NCBI GenBank assembly: GCA_945859605.1
Contig: OX243815.1
Location: forward strand, 26,129,900 to 26,193,899
Origin: Lumbricus rubellus
Taxonomy: Eukaryota > Annelida > Clitellata > Crassiclitellata > Lumbricidae
Length of the DNA: 64,000 bases
Direction of reading: 5' to 3'
Positions 1-12,904 of the stretch are shown here, in pieces (the stretch's first letter is position 1; every line of letters begins with the position of its first letter). The notes below the pieces were generated by a model that did no database searches, was not told where the DNA came from, and was given only the letters and a program-made list of their open reading frames with translations. The position numbers and the translations under genes were made by a program.

Positions 1-287
1 CTTTTCATTGAGACACCGAGTAGAATTGCTGTGCATAGCAGGTTGATGCTACCGGTTAATATGGACTTCGCTTCTGTTGCAAGTTCCGTTAAAAACTAAA
101 TGCACGTCTAAAAATCCTTGTTTATCGTTCTTTCGACATCTGCATCTCATGCAGCTTCAACTCCAAACACCTTCCACTCTGTAGCAGTCGACTTAATCTG
201 TTTCAACTTGAAACCGAACTCAGTGACATCTGTTGTTACTTTGACTAAACTTTTTTGCGAATAAGCTGGTTACGACGCTGTAAATCG

Positions 288-595
288 TTTAGCATATAAA
301 AAAAGTAAAGACATCCCAGGGCCGAAGGCCCGTTGGTGAGGCGCTCATCTCCTTTTCTAGGCCCTTGAGCCGGCAATGGACGAATCCCGAGGTCCTGGAC
401 ACGGGGCCAGTGTATCGCAGGACTTGCCGTTTACTTCCCAGCTTACGCCGGTACCAAATTATACTGCTTGGTGACAGAGGCACGTGTGCGTAAACAACTT
501 GCCCAAGGTCGTTACCCGGAGTCGAACCCGCAACCTCACGCTCCGTGAGCCGACGCGTTACCGGTCCGCCACCAGGTCGCACCATTTAGCATATA
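288..595 (-). mobile_element. tRNA-derived SINE (family A) with 11-bp target duplication
   Basis: The body is 299-584, read on the minus strand. It starts with a tRNA-like head (A-box-like TGGTGGCGGACCGG, B-box-like GGTTCGACTCC), followed by the motif ACCTTGGGCAAGT and a unique 3' part that ends in a T/A-rich tail. The 11-bp sequence TTTAGCATATA occurs directly on both sides (288-298 and 585-595) and is a clean target-site duplication. This SINE differs from the family at 17.3, 21.5 and 27.4 kb except for the shared central ACCTTGGGCAAGT motif. It is non-coding and would need a LINE partner to move. Confidence 0.85.
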
Positions 596-689
596 GCCTA
601 CGCTAAAGAAATAAAGATGCGACTTTTCCCGTTCGTTCAACTGTAGGCCTATACAGTATATTGCAGGCTTATTGTGCAGGCTAATAGTA

Positions 690-1701
690 TAGGGGAGACC
701 GGGGCTACAAGTAACAATTTACACATTTCATCGACTTACGGCAGAACTGTTCCTCCAAGTACGACACATAATATATCACTAAAAACCTTCATAAGAGCTT
801 TATATTTAGGCCAAATTTCAAATGTCTAACTATATTACTTTAGGAGATAAATGAGGTCAAAAAATATTTTTTTGTTTTACAAGTTGCCCCGGCTTGTGGT
901 TAGTTGTAACAAGACCTGGGGTAAATTGTAACTATACTTTTAGCATTGGGGTTGGTTGTAACACAACACATGTAGTCTAGGCGCTATACTGTTAATGAAA
1001 GTCGTCTGAAACACACTTATGGCAGAAATAATTAACAGCGCTATCAGTGCAATCCATTTGAGATCATTTCTTACAAGCCACATATTGGATACAGCTTTTC
1101 TTTTTGTTTCTGACAGCACAAAAAGGCTAAAAAACTTTTCTGCCGCTTATTTCATTCAACCAGTGTGGTTTCTTCTGTAAAACTCTTCCTTTTGTAATTC
1201 CTCATGAATTAAACATATTTTGGTAAGATTAAAGTAAAAATAAATCTTTTATAACATTGAAGGTGGTTTGGTGCATGTTATAACACCGTTACAACAAGCC
1301 CCTTGAAAATTGTTACAACCTGCCCCGATCACGCGTCTAAGATGACCACATGAAATTTTCAAACGCCATGTTAGCTGACGAAATATTTCATCCTGCCATG
1401 TAATCTAGCATAAACAAGCTTTGCATTGACCAACACTAAGTAAGAATATCGTGCGCCAGACGAAAGCAATGCGAAAATCCATGCGGATTGAAAAAATTAC
1501 TTTTAGTGGCAAAAATCACACTTTTGGAAAAACGATTCTGTTATGGTGCAACGCAAGAAAAGCCGAAAGGAACACAAAACGGAAACGATATAGGCCTAAC
1601 GCATGCTATGACGTGCTTACGCTGGTTTCCTGAGTTTAAGTTTTTCTTATTTTTACAAAGTTACAACCTGCCCCTGTTACTTTTAGCCCCGGTCTCCCCT
1701 A
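690..1701. mobile_element. TA-flanked MITE with GGGGAGACCGGGGCTA termini
   Basis: The element proper is 692-1699. It opens with GGGGAGACCGGGGCTA and ends with the reverse complement, and both sides are bounded by TA, the target preference of Tc1/mariner-like transposons. Internally it carries repeated GTTGTAAC or TGTAAC blocks facing both ways, giving an extended palindromic character. No transposase-like reading frame is visible, so it is non-autonomous. The superfamily assignment rests only on the TA duplication. Confidence 0.75.
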
Positions 1702-1739
1702 CATATTTATATCCTAATTTCTGCACTGAATGCTAACCA

Positions 1740-2820
1740 TACATTGGCACAAACATGTTATAGGCGGAAGTTGAACGTGGAACCCCATGGATGTCTATTT
1801 TATGTCTATCAATTTTATGTTTTACATCTGCACATAATTATGTATACAAAAAATTATATAAATGCAATATTTTTATATCTGCAGAGGTTCTAATGTAATG
1901 GCATAGGGTGCAAATTATCAATAGTGGAACCGCCGGGAACCAAAATGTGAAGGAATTGTTCACTTTGCGATACATGCATGAAATTTGGTACATACTGCGA
2001 AATGTCGTAAGAAAAAGATTTGCAAGTCGACAAACCGTCACATAAAATGCGGCATCGAATCAAAACCAGGAAGTTAGAAAGAGTCCTATGTAATTATTAT
2101 TGTGATAACAAACCGGCACAAAGATAACACATTTGCACACAAAGGAATATACAGATAATCTGCACACAGACAGACAGACAGATAGACAGACAGACAGACA
2201 GATAGATAGATAGACAGATAGACAGACTCGTATGCGACGCAGGTATCAAGTCGATCGACAAGCCTGACTGACTGGACTTACTGACATGGCACACGGGTAT
2301 ACGCGCCATGCATGCATAAGCGTTCAGAAGTCCAACTATAATGAAGAAATGCCACATAAATAACCGGATACTTGCATCGAAGACTAACAAGAGTTGCAAA
2401 CCAACTCGGCGAATCGCAAAAGAATGATAAACAATCACTTCTATAGTTCTATATAATTATGATCAAATCAGTTTGGAAACATGACTTCCGAACGAAATAG
2501 CAGTGAGGTGCAAAAAATAAATAGTCTAATTGCATAATATTTTATGATAACCATGTCGTGAATATATTAACATTTAGACCTGCATGTAGGCCTATTATTT
2601 TACACTTGACCTATGTCGTCAATAAAGCAACATTTAGAATAGAACGGTATTATATATTTATATAAATACTATGTCGTGCATACAGTGCACGAACAAATTT
2701 TAGACCCGTATTAGTGATATAATTATGTCATGAATACAGGAATAAAATTTGAAATTGTATTACATTTTTCATACAGTGAACACAGGAACATTTAGACCTG
2801 TAGGCTATTAAATATACCTG
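1740..2820. other. AT-rich unique sequence without a recognisable gene
   Basis: Nothing gene-like is seen. It contains a short (CAGA)n/(GATA)n microsatellite at about 2165-2226 and a locally repeated ATGTCGTGAATA-like phrase between 2550 and 2740. Confidence 0.5.
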
Positions 2821-2822
2821 AC

Positions 2823-2900
2823 CTGATTCGTCGCCTGCTTCGACGTCATCGATATCATAGGCACCCTCATAGTCGTAACCATGGTCACCTTCCGTCTGAG
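2823..2900 (-). other. Possible 78-bp coding exon (acidic peptide)
   Basis: On the minus strand a pyrimidine-containing acceptor (GTGCTTTTCAG) precedes 78 bases open in one frame, followed by a donor-like CAG/GTCAGG. The frame gives 25 complete residues including QTEGDHGYDYEGAYDIDDV, of which about ten are acidic. Both boundaries are phase 1, so the exon is symmetric, as is common in modular extracellular proteins. Codon content differs from the AT-rich flanks. I do not recognise the protein. A chance combination of splice-like signals remains possible. Confidence 0.25.
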
Positions 2901-3149
2901 CTGAAAAGCACGCCGACAGCGCTCTTGGTAAAAATTGTGTCAGGTCGAAAGGTAATGCATGTATGTATGTCAGGTCGAAGAAAACTGACAAGAAACCCGA
3001 CCCAATAAAATTATACGTAAACTTCTCGTCTAACAGGTCAACAGTTTGGCGTATACAATGTCGACGCTATTTAACCTAACAAGAAGCATGGGGAAAGGGT
3101 CATTTGTAGAGTTTGGGGCACTTGTTGATATTTTGGTAACTACCAGTAG

Positions 3150-3499
3150 GCCTATAGCAGTGGTGCACAACGTCCGGCCCGCGGGCCAAATCCGGCCCGC
3201 GACGGGTTGTCAAATGGCCCGCGATGAGCTGTGAGCAGACACTGCGGTCACTGGAAAACTATTATTTTGTGGCAACATAGAAGTGATATAAGGCCCCTTT
3301 CTATATAACTCTTAACATTTAGGCTACTGTTATTGCGCACCTCATCTTAATAAATTTGACGTGCATTCATCTTACAATTAGGCCTACTATATATAATAAC
3401 TACATAGCCTGAGTTGTCACACTTGTTTGGCCCTAGAAGGGTTTCAGAAATCAATTAGTGGCCCTTGGCTGAAAAAGGTTGTGCACCACTGGCCTATAG
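3150..3499. mobile_element. hAT-type MITE with perfect 8-bp duplication
   Basis: The element is 3158-3491 (334 bp). Its termini are CAGTGGTGCACAAC and GTTGTGCACCACTG, perfect inverted repeats of the hAT CAGTG type. The 8-bp sequence GCCTATAG occurs immediately outside both ends (3150-3157 and 3492-3499), the duplication length expected of hAT transposases. The GC-rich left half holds repeated GGCCCGCG blocks. It has no coding capacity and depends on an hAT transposase supplied elsewhere. Confidence 0.92.
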
Positions 3500-5280
3500 G
3501 GTAGACAGGAAAAATCTTGGGGGTTTCATTTGGAGGGAGTTCAAATGGACATGGTATACCAAATAAGCAAAATACACATGCAGAAACCCACAGAATTAGT
3601 TTTACGAATTTTAGAAATTATGCATAATGACAAAGCAGGATCTACGAGACTCATCCGAATGCCCAGATAAAACGTTGGCAACCATGCAGTCTATGATGTC
3701 TGCAGGTCAAATTGTAATAACAGACGTCCACACAAGGACCGCAGCTCAGTGCAGGTTCCGGCCTCATATCCGCTAAACCCACGCCTTCCGGTATACAGCA
3801 AATGTTCGTCTCAGTGGAAACGGCAATAAGGCAGCTCATAATAGAGACGGATTTGTTAGTGGTCATTATTCCCTCTGGACATCATTCAGATTTCACCGCT
3901 ACTGACCTCCTCATAGGACGCAGTGACGTGATCTTGGGTCATGCCAGCAGCAGCATGGCTTTATGTGAATATCAGCAGAAATAATTGCACAGTCTTGACG
4001 AAGGCGGGGATTATCTATGGGCTGACGAATACAATATTATTAGGATCCGTTTGACAGAAAGTTGTTTACGGGTGAAATTAACAGCGTCAATAACAGCAGT
4101 TCGTCGATGCATGTGCTTGATTTCATGGGACATAATGACAGCAGCATGCATGTAACTAGCAGTGATAACACGAGATAAACTAGCAGGACACGTATGCTAC
4201 AGGGAACCATGACAGATTCTCTTTAATTGCATTAATGACACTATCTATCTTGAGGCGAAAAGAGGGAGGCAATGGTGGTCTCGTTGAGAGTTCTTAACAC
4301 TTCGCAACATTTTTTTTACCAGAACGTATACAATATGACCACTGCAGACCATCCGATAACTATTGTATAAGATTAACTTAACTGTATACCATGCATTGTG
4401 TTTAAGCTGATCTTTAAATTTTGAACAGTCGCATTAGCCTATTTACAACAATCTGAACATTGGCACATTACTGAACTAAATCATATGAATGTGTCAGCAG
4501 ATGTTGGATTAGTTATGGAATGACAACCATGCATGTAGTACCAGCTATAGCTGATAACCAGACATCTTTTCTGCACAACGTTTCAGTAGAAAGACTTCCG
4601 TAGAGTTTAGCAATGCAAGCAATGTCAAGGACAACGCGATACCACATTGATAGACATTCACAACAAACATGAGGACAAAGATTTCAAGTTGGATGCGTAA
4701 TATTAAATGTACAAATTTACGTACAAATTTTGTGTTGTAGCCGTAAGGATCCAAGGGTTGATATGTGATCCAAGCCTTTTGACACTAACATTTCAGTTTA
4801 TAGATTCATACTTTTATAGTTGCTTAAAAATAGTGTCATAATCTCTATTATACAAGCTATTATACCGACTCACATGATCATAATGAGCGAACGTGGAAAA
4901 GGAAGAGCCATCTTTACGTTTGGGGTATTTCAACTATTATTATCGAAACAGCTGTTGGTATTGGTCAGAAAAGCCTTAAGTAGATGAGCGTGGCCACCAT
5001 AATTAAGCGTGTCATCAGCAGTATGCCTGATTTGTAAAAAGTTTTTTTTATATTAACACAAATTAATGTCACCATTCTAATGTCACCACTCCAAGAATAC
5101 TTATTTGATGCCATTACACGTTTAGCCCATTGTTTACAAGTTAATGAAATGAATCCTGCCAACGACAGCTTATTGTTAATCAAATTGCATTTGCTTTCAT
5201 GAGTGACGACTAAATAACCCTTTTATATAGCATCGTCATTTACTTTCCCGCCAGTTACATCGTTTACTGACCATTTAGCA
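3500..5280. other. Unique AT-rich sequence, no gene recognised
   Basis: No convincing coding region, RNA gene or repeat is seen. The reading frames are short and lack recognisable domains. Confidence 0.5.
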
Positions 5281-5323
5281 GACGACATCGAAGAGCGAAG
5301 ACGACGAAGCAGACGATCCAGAA

Positions 5324-5331
5324 TGACGTCA
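5324..5331. promoter_or_regulatory. CRE-like palindrome TGACGTCA
   Basis: An exact TGACGTCA, the CREB/ATF site, lies in a locally CpG-rich patch (about 5270-5400) that is followed by (CTTAT)n repeats. Without a neighbouring transcript its function cannot be judged. Confidence 0.3.
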
Positions 5332-5892
5332 TCGACCGGTCGCCTCCAAAAGACGAAACCACCGCCGGACAAATGACCATTGCGCCGTCTTAACACCTAC
5401 ATAGGTCTATCTCTTATCTTATCTCTTATCTTATCTTCTCTTATCTAATCTTTTCTGATCACTTCAACCGATAACATGTAGACAATATCATCAGCAGATA
5501 TCATCAGTGTCTTGATTGTCGTGGAGTGGGTGCTACTGCTGCTGCTCGATGCTGCAGTTCAATTACCGGAGACTCCGACGTTGTTCAGAATAATAATAAT
5601 TGTCGTCTGCTCGAAAGCGCGGGCTTTCTCGATCGTCTGCAGCCTGACGACGCTCAACAGACGTCGTCGTCTGCGAACGATGTCGTCGCCGTCGACGGCG
5701 GTAGGTGGCGTTTTCGTTGGTGCCAGCGCCACCTAGCGTCAATGGAGGAGGGGAAAGACTCGTACTGGATTCATATACAGCAGGCAGATGCACACACACC
5801 AGAACTACTACACCTCTGCACGAAGAGGGTCATGCAACTGCACGCACATGTGTGCATAACTGTGTATGTACGCATGCATGTATGGATGAATG

Positions 5893-6726
5893 TACACGGT
5901 GTCCCAATTGAAGTGAGCCCCTTTTTGTTTTGGCGATATATCTGTTAATTCTAAATGAAACTCTATAACATTTTACAGCGTGAAAGAGGGATAAATTATC
6001 AATGTTTCCTGAAAGTTTATCAAATTCTACGAACAGAGTCCGAAGTTATGCACGTTCGAATTTGGGCAACGAAAATTTTAGATTACCAACATGTAAAAGA
6101 TAGGAAATTAGTGTTAGCGCTGTTCTTCAAAGCTGATGTTCAAAAATTCCTCCATTAGCTCGAGTGCATACTCTAAGGCGCTTTCGCCATTCATTGATTG
6201 CATTGTCAACAATCCCTTGACCAAAACGATTCCATTCTTCCACATTTCGCTGTTTGAAGTGGTCACTGGTCAACGTCATGTATCCGAGTTTCATAACGAT
6301 GCGATGGGCCAGTTTCTGTTTAGATATTCCTTTATAAACCTTTTGCACTGTAATGTTTTTCTTCAATTAATTTTTTTTATTAAACTCAAATCATCTTTGC
6401 CGAAAACCATTTTTTATTATTATCCTCTAACATGGAAATGAAGGAAATATGACGTCATATTTATTAATTTAGAAAGTATACGTGTGCAGTTGCAAACAAT
6501 AATTTCCTATCTTTTACATGTTGGAAACTTGAAATTTCCGTTGCCCAAATTCGAACGTGCATAACTTCGGACTCTGTTCGTAGAATTTGATAAACTTTTC
6601 AGGGAACATTGATAATTTATCCCTCTTTCTGTCTTTCACGCTGTAAAATGTTATAGAGTTTCATTTAGAATTAACAGATATATCGCCAAAACAAAAAGGG
6701 GCTCACTTCAATTGGGACACCGTGTA
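5893..6726 (-). mobile_element. Tc1/mariner-like element with about 220-bp inverted repeats
   Basis: The element is 5895-6724. Its arms of roughly 218 bp (5895-6113 and 6502-6724) are nearly identical inverted repeats starting CACGGTGTCCCAATTGAAG, and a TA flanks each end. The differences between arms are a few substitutions and small indels. The core between the arms holds the C-terminal part of a mariner-type transposase on the minus strand. This is a deletion derivative in a foldback-like configuration. Confidence 0.88.
6127..6366 (-). pseudogene. Mariner-family transposase, C-terminal remnant
   Basis: A 79-codon frame between the inverted repeats ends in a segment running from EEWNRFGQGIVDNAINEW to ANGGIFEHQL and then a stop. 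This matches the conserved end of many Tc1/mariner transposases (AI..W..RL..C..ANGG.FEH). The DNA-binding domain and the DDE/D catalytic core are absent, so it cannot encode an active enzyme. The first 35 or so residues are less recognisable and may be eroded. The family call is from motif recognition only. Confidence 0.7.
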
Positions 6727-7012
6727 TGTATGGAAGTTATTGAGAAAATGACCTGTCGACATAATGCGACAGTTAACAAGCACAAAGAGGGCTTCCAGCG
6801 GATAAAGCAAATAAACGTTTTATACAGCATCCGTGTTATGAAGTTGTTATTACTGGTTGGTTCAAATGGATGCTGCTTATGGTGACGACTGTATTTACCA
6901 GGATGTCTATTATGAGAAAAATTTACAAAGTAGCCTACATGATCATTGTCTTTAATTATAGTCTTGAAGAGGCAACATCAGCAGCCTCAGCTATAATGTC
7001 TGCTTTTGGGGA

Positions 7013-7495
7013 ATGTATGTATGTATGTATGTATGTATGTATGTATGTATGTATGTATGTATGTATGTATGTATGTATGTATGTATGTATGTATGTATGT
7101 ATGTATGTATGTATGTATGTATGCATGCATGTATGTATGTATGTATGTATGTATGTATGTATGTATGTATGTATGTATGTATGTATGTATGTATGTATGT
7201 ATGTATGTATGTATGTATGTATGTATGTATGTATGTATGTATGTATGTATGTATGTATGTATGTATGTATGTATGTATGTATGTATGTATGTATGTATGT
7301 ATCAATGTATGTATGTTTGTATGTATGTATATATGTATGTATGTGTGTATGTATGTATGTATGACATTGTATGTATGTATGTAATTATGTATGTATGTAT
7401 GTATGTTTGTATGTATGTATGTATGTATGTATGTATGTATGTATGTATGTATGTATGTATGTATGTATGTATATATGCATGTATGTGTGTGTGTA
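7013..7495. repeat. (ATGT)n microsatellite, about 480 bp
   Basis: This is an almost pure tetranucleotide array with a few interruptions (ATGCATGC near 7122, ATCAATG near 7302, ATGACATTG near 7363). Frames through it give poly-YVCM or IHTY peptides and are not genes. Confidence 0.97.
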
Positions 7496-7619
7496 TGTGG
7501 AGCCGCATGGTGTGCAAAGAGATTGCTATTAGACCCTCCTCCCTCCCTCACCCCAACGAACACTGGCAATGTGTAAAGCAGTAAACTGCTTATATACAGC
7601 ATGTTATGCTTCTATGCGA

Positions 7620-8950
7620 AAGGACGATCAGTGGATGCCATTGAGGGTCTCGTCGGTTGCCAGTAAAATACCGACGGGCGCTTAATTGGATGTCGCCATG
7701 TATACATGTACGTTGTAGGCTACCATGCAATCTGTATACAACACAAATTTACAAGGTAATTATTTTATGTATCTGTGTGTGTGCCTGTGCGTATCATAAA
7801 CGTGTGCGTGCGTACGTGCGTTTGCCTTTGCGTATACGTTGTGTAATGTGTATTGGGTAGACCTATGTTAATGGTTGACGAGAGGATATCCTGGTAGTTT
7901 GAACAATGTAGAAGAATATAGTCTCAGACTATGGTTGTTGTCTTAAGACTTAAAGCACTGCAAGGTCCTACGAAGCTTAACTGGTTTGATCTTATTATAG
8001 CCGCAGGACTAAATTACATATGACCTATGCATAGACTATATAATAATTACGTATATATATATATATATAATTGTATATCTATAATAGAATGCATGTCTAT
8101 ATATAGGCCCAAAAATATGGATGTATACGAGCCAAGACGAATTAACTGAATGACGTGTTCATATATATAAAACTATGTATATAACTAATACTATAGGCCT
8201 ATATGTATATATTATATATATTATATATAATATGCAATAATGAATCAGAGGCGACATCATTATTCATCGTTGGCAATCCAACCGGAACCTGCTCTCATAA
8301 AACGGGATCTCGCGTAAATTCTCGTCTATATATGGAGACACCATAATATTGTATTCGCTTCGCCATTATATTCGCTTGGCTTAATAATAATATTATGAGG
8401 AACGATTATTCTCCCAATATCCTAGTTTATTGCATGCCCTTTGCTATATGAGGTTAAGAACTCGCTCCATATACATATATACATATATATTTTATACATA
8501 TATATACCATTGTATATATGTATCATATGAATTTTACCTAACGTGCACACGTTTATAATTGGGTAGAATTTACTGTCCGCTCTGACTAATTTACTGCCTT
8601 CAATACACACTATGCACACACACATGAAGATGGCAGCTGTTTATGGACCAAAATGCTACATAATAATATTATTTCTTAGGTTAATACCAGCTAGGTCTCT
8701 TTCGTAAACCCTAATTTTCTCGACCCTGCATGCATGGCATGCTAAAAATCTTCGAACAATTACACTTATCTGTACGATGCATGCATGGCGCAGGCATACA
8801 TGCATGCAAATGCCTGCACGGGAGAACTTGCAATCGGAGAACTGCATTCATGGGTCCGATGGATAGACTCGCTTTGATTGATGGATGTATTGTATATATG
8901 CATGGATGCATGGATGGATGGATTGGCTGATGAATGGATGGACGGACGGA
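7620..8950. other. AT-rich region with TATA and ATGCATGC simple repeats
   Basis: It contains (TA)n around 8050-8075 and 8200-8232, repeated ATGCATGC between 8725 and 8815, and (ATGG)n at 8880-8953. No gene is recognised. Confidence 0.5.
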
Positions 8951-9218
8951 CGGCAGTGGCGGCGCCAGGATTTCAATTTTGGGGGCTGAATTTCGGAGAA
9001 TATTATTTTAATTTTCATCCGCCAAAATTTCTGACGACCTTTTTATAGTCATCAGTTCGAAACTTTTTTAAAATCATTTGGTCGAAACCTCATGAATATG
9101 TAAGGTTTTTAGGGTGGGGGCTAAACGTGGAAATATTTCGTTTTTACATGTAAAAAACGATGGCCTTATTTTGGGGGTTTAGCCCCTCCCAGCCACCTTC
9201 CCCGCTACTGACGGACGG
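8946..9218. mobile_element. hAT-type MITE inserted in an (ACGG)n run
   Basis: The element is 8954-9210 (257 bp). It starts CAGTGGCGGCGCCAGG and ends in an inverted, imperfect copy finishing CCCGCTACTG. ACGGACGG lies directly outside both ends, giving the 8-bp duplication of hAT insertions, although the target itself is a tandem (ACGG) repeat, which weakens the duplication slightly. It is non-coding. Runs of Gs near both ends resemble those of other elements in this window. Confidence 0.75.
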
Positions 9219-9289
9219 ATTTAAAATGGAATTGGCTATACCGGTAGTGAATGGTGCAGTAGAAACGATGATTGCAGTTACAGACACAC

Positions 9290-10055
<766 letters not shown>

Positions 10056-10985
10056 TGGTCTCCGTCGTTCAATGCATCAAGTCATCCACAAAGGCCGTCC
10101 TCGTCCTCGTCGTCCTCATCGTATATATATATATATCTGTCGTCGATTAGATGCATCTTCCCTTCTGCACTGTCTGTCGATCCCGTTGGGTCCCACTCCA
10201 TTCCTTCGTCTTCGTCTTCTTCATCGTCTTGCTGCTGCTGCTGTCCGCTCTAAGGCAGACACTGATCCCAGCGGAGGAAATTGACGACCGATGAAGATGA
10301 AGCAACGAGTGGAAGAAAGCAGAAGAGGCTTTACTACGGTCCTCCTCCTACTCCTCCTCCTCCTCCTAAGAACCTCCTCGTCCCTCCTCTATGCGTCGAC
10401 AGTGAACTGCGGCCACAGATCAAAGCCTCGACTGCTGCTGTTGTTGCTGCTGCCGCACGTACAAGACGACGGACGTACATACGCAGACGCACATGCAAAC
10501 GGACAAATGAACGGACAAACAGTGAGCATCGTTGAGTCGAAGTGGCAGTAGAACAGTATACATGTATATAGGTATACAACTATACATATGTCTATGGATA
10601 GGAAATAATTGTAGGAACGTGATTCTGTTATTCTCTCCCCGCCTGCTTCTCCATCGCCTCTTTTTAGTTTTTACCCTCTTTCCGTTTCCACTTTTCCTCT
10701 TTTCTTTCGTTTGCAGCCTCCAAGTGATCTCCAGCGAAGATATCTTAAGTTATAGAATGATATGGAACTTAAAAGCACTAGAGGTCACGAGTTCCCACAG
10801 ATTGAGACGATAAGAAATATTCAAATATATGACTTTTGAATTAAATAAGTAAGGTGTGGTGTGGCTCATACTTTGTCCATATGGGATGCATAGCGAGAGC
10901 GAGAGTCACTGCTTCTGTTTACTTCTCATGTGGAAATTATGGACGAATCTCAAGATCATTGAACACGTAACCAGTTACATAAAAT
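10056..10985. other. Mixed low-complexity sequence, no gene supported
   Basis: It holds trinucleotide-like CTC/CTG runs (10200-10460) and unique AT-rich sequence after 10540. Frames of about 85 codons at 10281-10551 are proline- or leucine-rich products of these runs. Confidence 0.45.
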
Positions 10986-10995
10986 GGCAGACATA

Positions 10996-11074
10996 AAATG
11001 CATCATCAACATCATCATCACCATCATCATCGTCATCATTATCATCATCATCGTCATCATCACCACCTTCGTCG

Positions 11075-11143
<69 letters not shown>
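10996..11143. repeat. (ATC)n microsatellite joined to a LINE tail
   Basis: An (ATC)n array with several interruptions (CACCACC, TCGTC) lies at 10996-11065, and a pure block at 11075-11142. It abuts the 3' end of the minus-strand LINE fragment at 11144, whose terminal GATGATGAT continues directly into the array. Confidence 0.95.
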
Positions 11144-11360
11144 GGATCCATGGGTTGAAGACCCGTGGGTGTCCACTGCATTGTTTATCACTTTTCCAAA
11201 GTCTTTGATCTTGTGCTGTTATTCTTAAGCTTTGTCGATCATTTCGTTTACACCAGATGTCCCTTATGTCATCAATCCAATCTCTGTTGGGTCTTCTTCT
11301 CTGCTCATTCCCATCCATCGTTTCCAACATCACTGTTTTTCTTTTTCTATTATCATCCAT
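11144..11360 (-). pseudogene. LINE ORF2 C-terminal remnant with (GAT)n tail
   Basis: The minus-strand frame includes EQRRRPNRDWIDDIRDIW and AQDQRLWKSD, resembling the conserved C-terminus of non-LTR retrotransposon polyproteins (RGRP..W.DDI...AQDR..W). The following nucleotides (GGACACCCACGGG...CCCATGG...CTGATGATGAT) align by eye with the 3' ends at 16.5 and 27 kb, so these appear to be copies of one family. The frame lacks reverse transcriptase and endonuclease and is a 5'-truncated dead copy. Confidence 0.65.
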
Positions 11361-11366
11361 TCTGCA

Positions 11367-11727
<361 letters not shown>

Positions 11728-11734
11728 AATTAAC

Positions 11735-11935
11735 AGTTGTATGTACATGTATGTGCACTTGTTGTTAAAAGGCATCTTCAAGAACCTACTACTCAGAAGC
11801 GCTCCCGACTACAGCGCGGACACTGAATCGGAGTATCAAGTCGAAGCGCATGAGCAATTGCGAGTGAAGGACTTGCTCAAAGTTCCTAAGAGGCGGCTTG
11901 AGGTGGATTCGAACCTGCATCCCTTCAAATTTCCG
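11735..11935 (-). mobile_element. Diverged SINE (family B)
   Basis: Read on the minus strand it keeps the B-box-like GGTTCGAATCC region, the GCGCTTCGACTTG segment, a CTGAGTAG block and the CAAGTGCACAT tail seen in the better copies at 17.3 and 21.5 kb, with many substitutions. It directly follows the TCTA array. Confidence 0.65.
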
Positions 11936-12047
11936 TACCATTGTCTTGGATCACACCTGCATCTCTTTCTAAGTAAAGAATGTGCTAGGTGACAAATTGT
12001 TTACCATACATGCATGCATGTACAGTTTGTACACCATGCATGTATAC

Positions 12048-12325
12048 ATGATGGTGGTGGTGGTGGCGGTGGTGGTGGTGGTGGTGGTGGTGGTGGTGGT
12101 GGTGGTGGTGGTGGTGGTGGTGGTGGCGGCGGCTGCGGCGGCGGCGACGATGACGATGACGACGACGACGACGACGACGATGACGACGATGACGACGATG
12201 ATCAAGTTGATCACGATGATCACGATGATCACGATGGTCATAAATGATGATCATGATTATGCGCATGACGGCGGCGATGGTGATGATGATGATGAGGAGG
12301 AGGAGGAGGAGGAGGAGGATGTGTT
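12048..12325. repeat. (GGT)n, (GAC/GAT)n and (GGA)n compound microsatellite
   Basis: GGT units at 12048-12126 are followed by GGC/GAC/GAT units to about 12245, then (GAT)n and (GGA)n to 12319. Frames give poly-G, poly-D or poly-V. Confidence 0.95.
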
Positions 12326-12339
12326 GGCAATCAAAGATC

Positions 12340-12890
12340 CAGTGTCATCCTGATCACTGTTGACGTTGACGCATCTCGTAGCGGTGATTGTGCATTCGAT
12401 CAATCGCCAGATGGCCTGTGACGACCATTCGCTTCAGACACATTCGCTTTGCTTCGTCTCTTACATAGACTTACAAAGCTTTCGCTAGGTGGCAGTGGCG
12501 CTTTCCATGAAACAATGACGTATGTGCATAAACTACCAGGTATACAATGCATGCAATACAAACCATGGCATGTGTCGCTGCATTTCACCTTGGAAGCGTG
12601 CGAATTAATAACTTTTATGAATATAACGGTTATAAATATACCATCTGTGAAATGCTGTATGATACCTTCCGTTGCAGAAGACCTACACATAACGGATTAG
12701 CCTATTATGCGTAATTTAGGCCTGTCGGTCTGAAAATATCCTAGTCCAATAGTATAATTTAGTTTATAAAATTATGTGTAGGCCTACACGAATTGAAGAC
12801 ATCCCTATGGTTCTATGGATGCCAATGTTGATTTTCCAGACTCTGGAGTTCAAGGCTTACTTCTGCAGTTCATCATGTATGAGATAGAAA
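12340..12890. other. Unique sequence, no gene recognised
   Basis: No domain-bearing frame, RNA gene or repeat is seen. The longest open frames are under 100 codons and unrecognised. Confidence 0.45.
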
Positions 12891-12904
12891 TCACTGGCTC
12901 CCTA

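Noticed and set aside
6870..7602. Long frames (up to 203 codons) of repeating YVCM or IHTY residues
   Set aside because: They are products of the (ATGT)n array, open in several frames on both strands.
10281..10551. Proline-rich or leucine-rich frames of about 85 codons
   Set aside because: They follow CTC/CTG runs and have no recognisable domain or conservation evidence.
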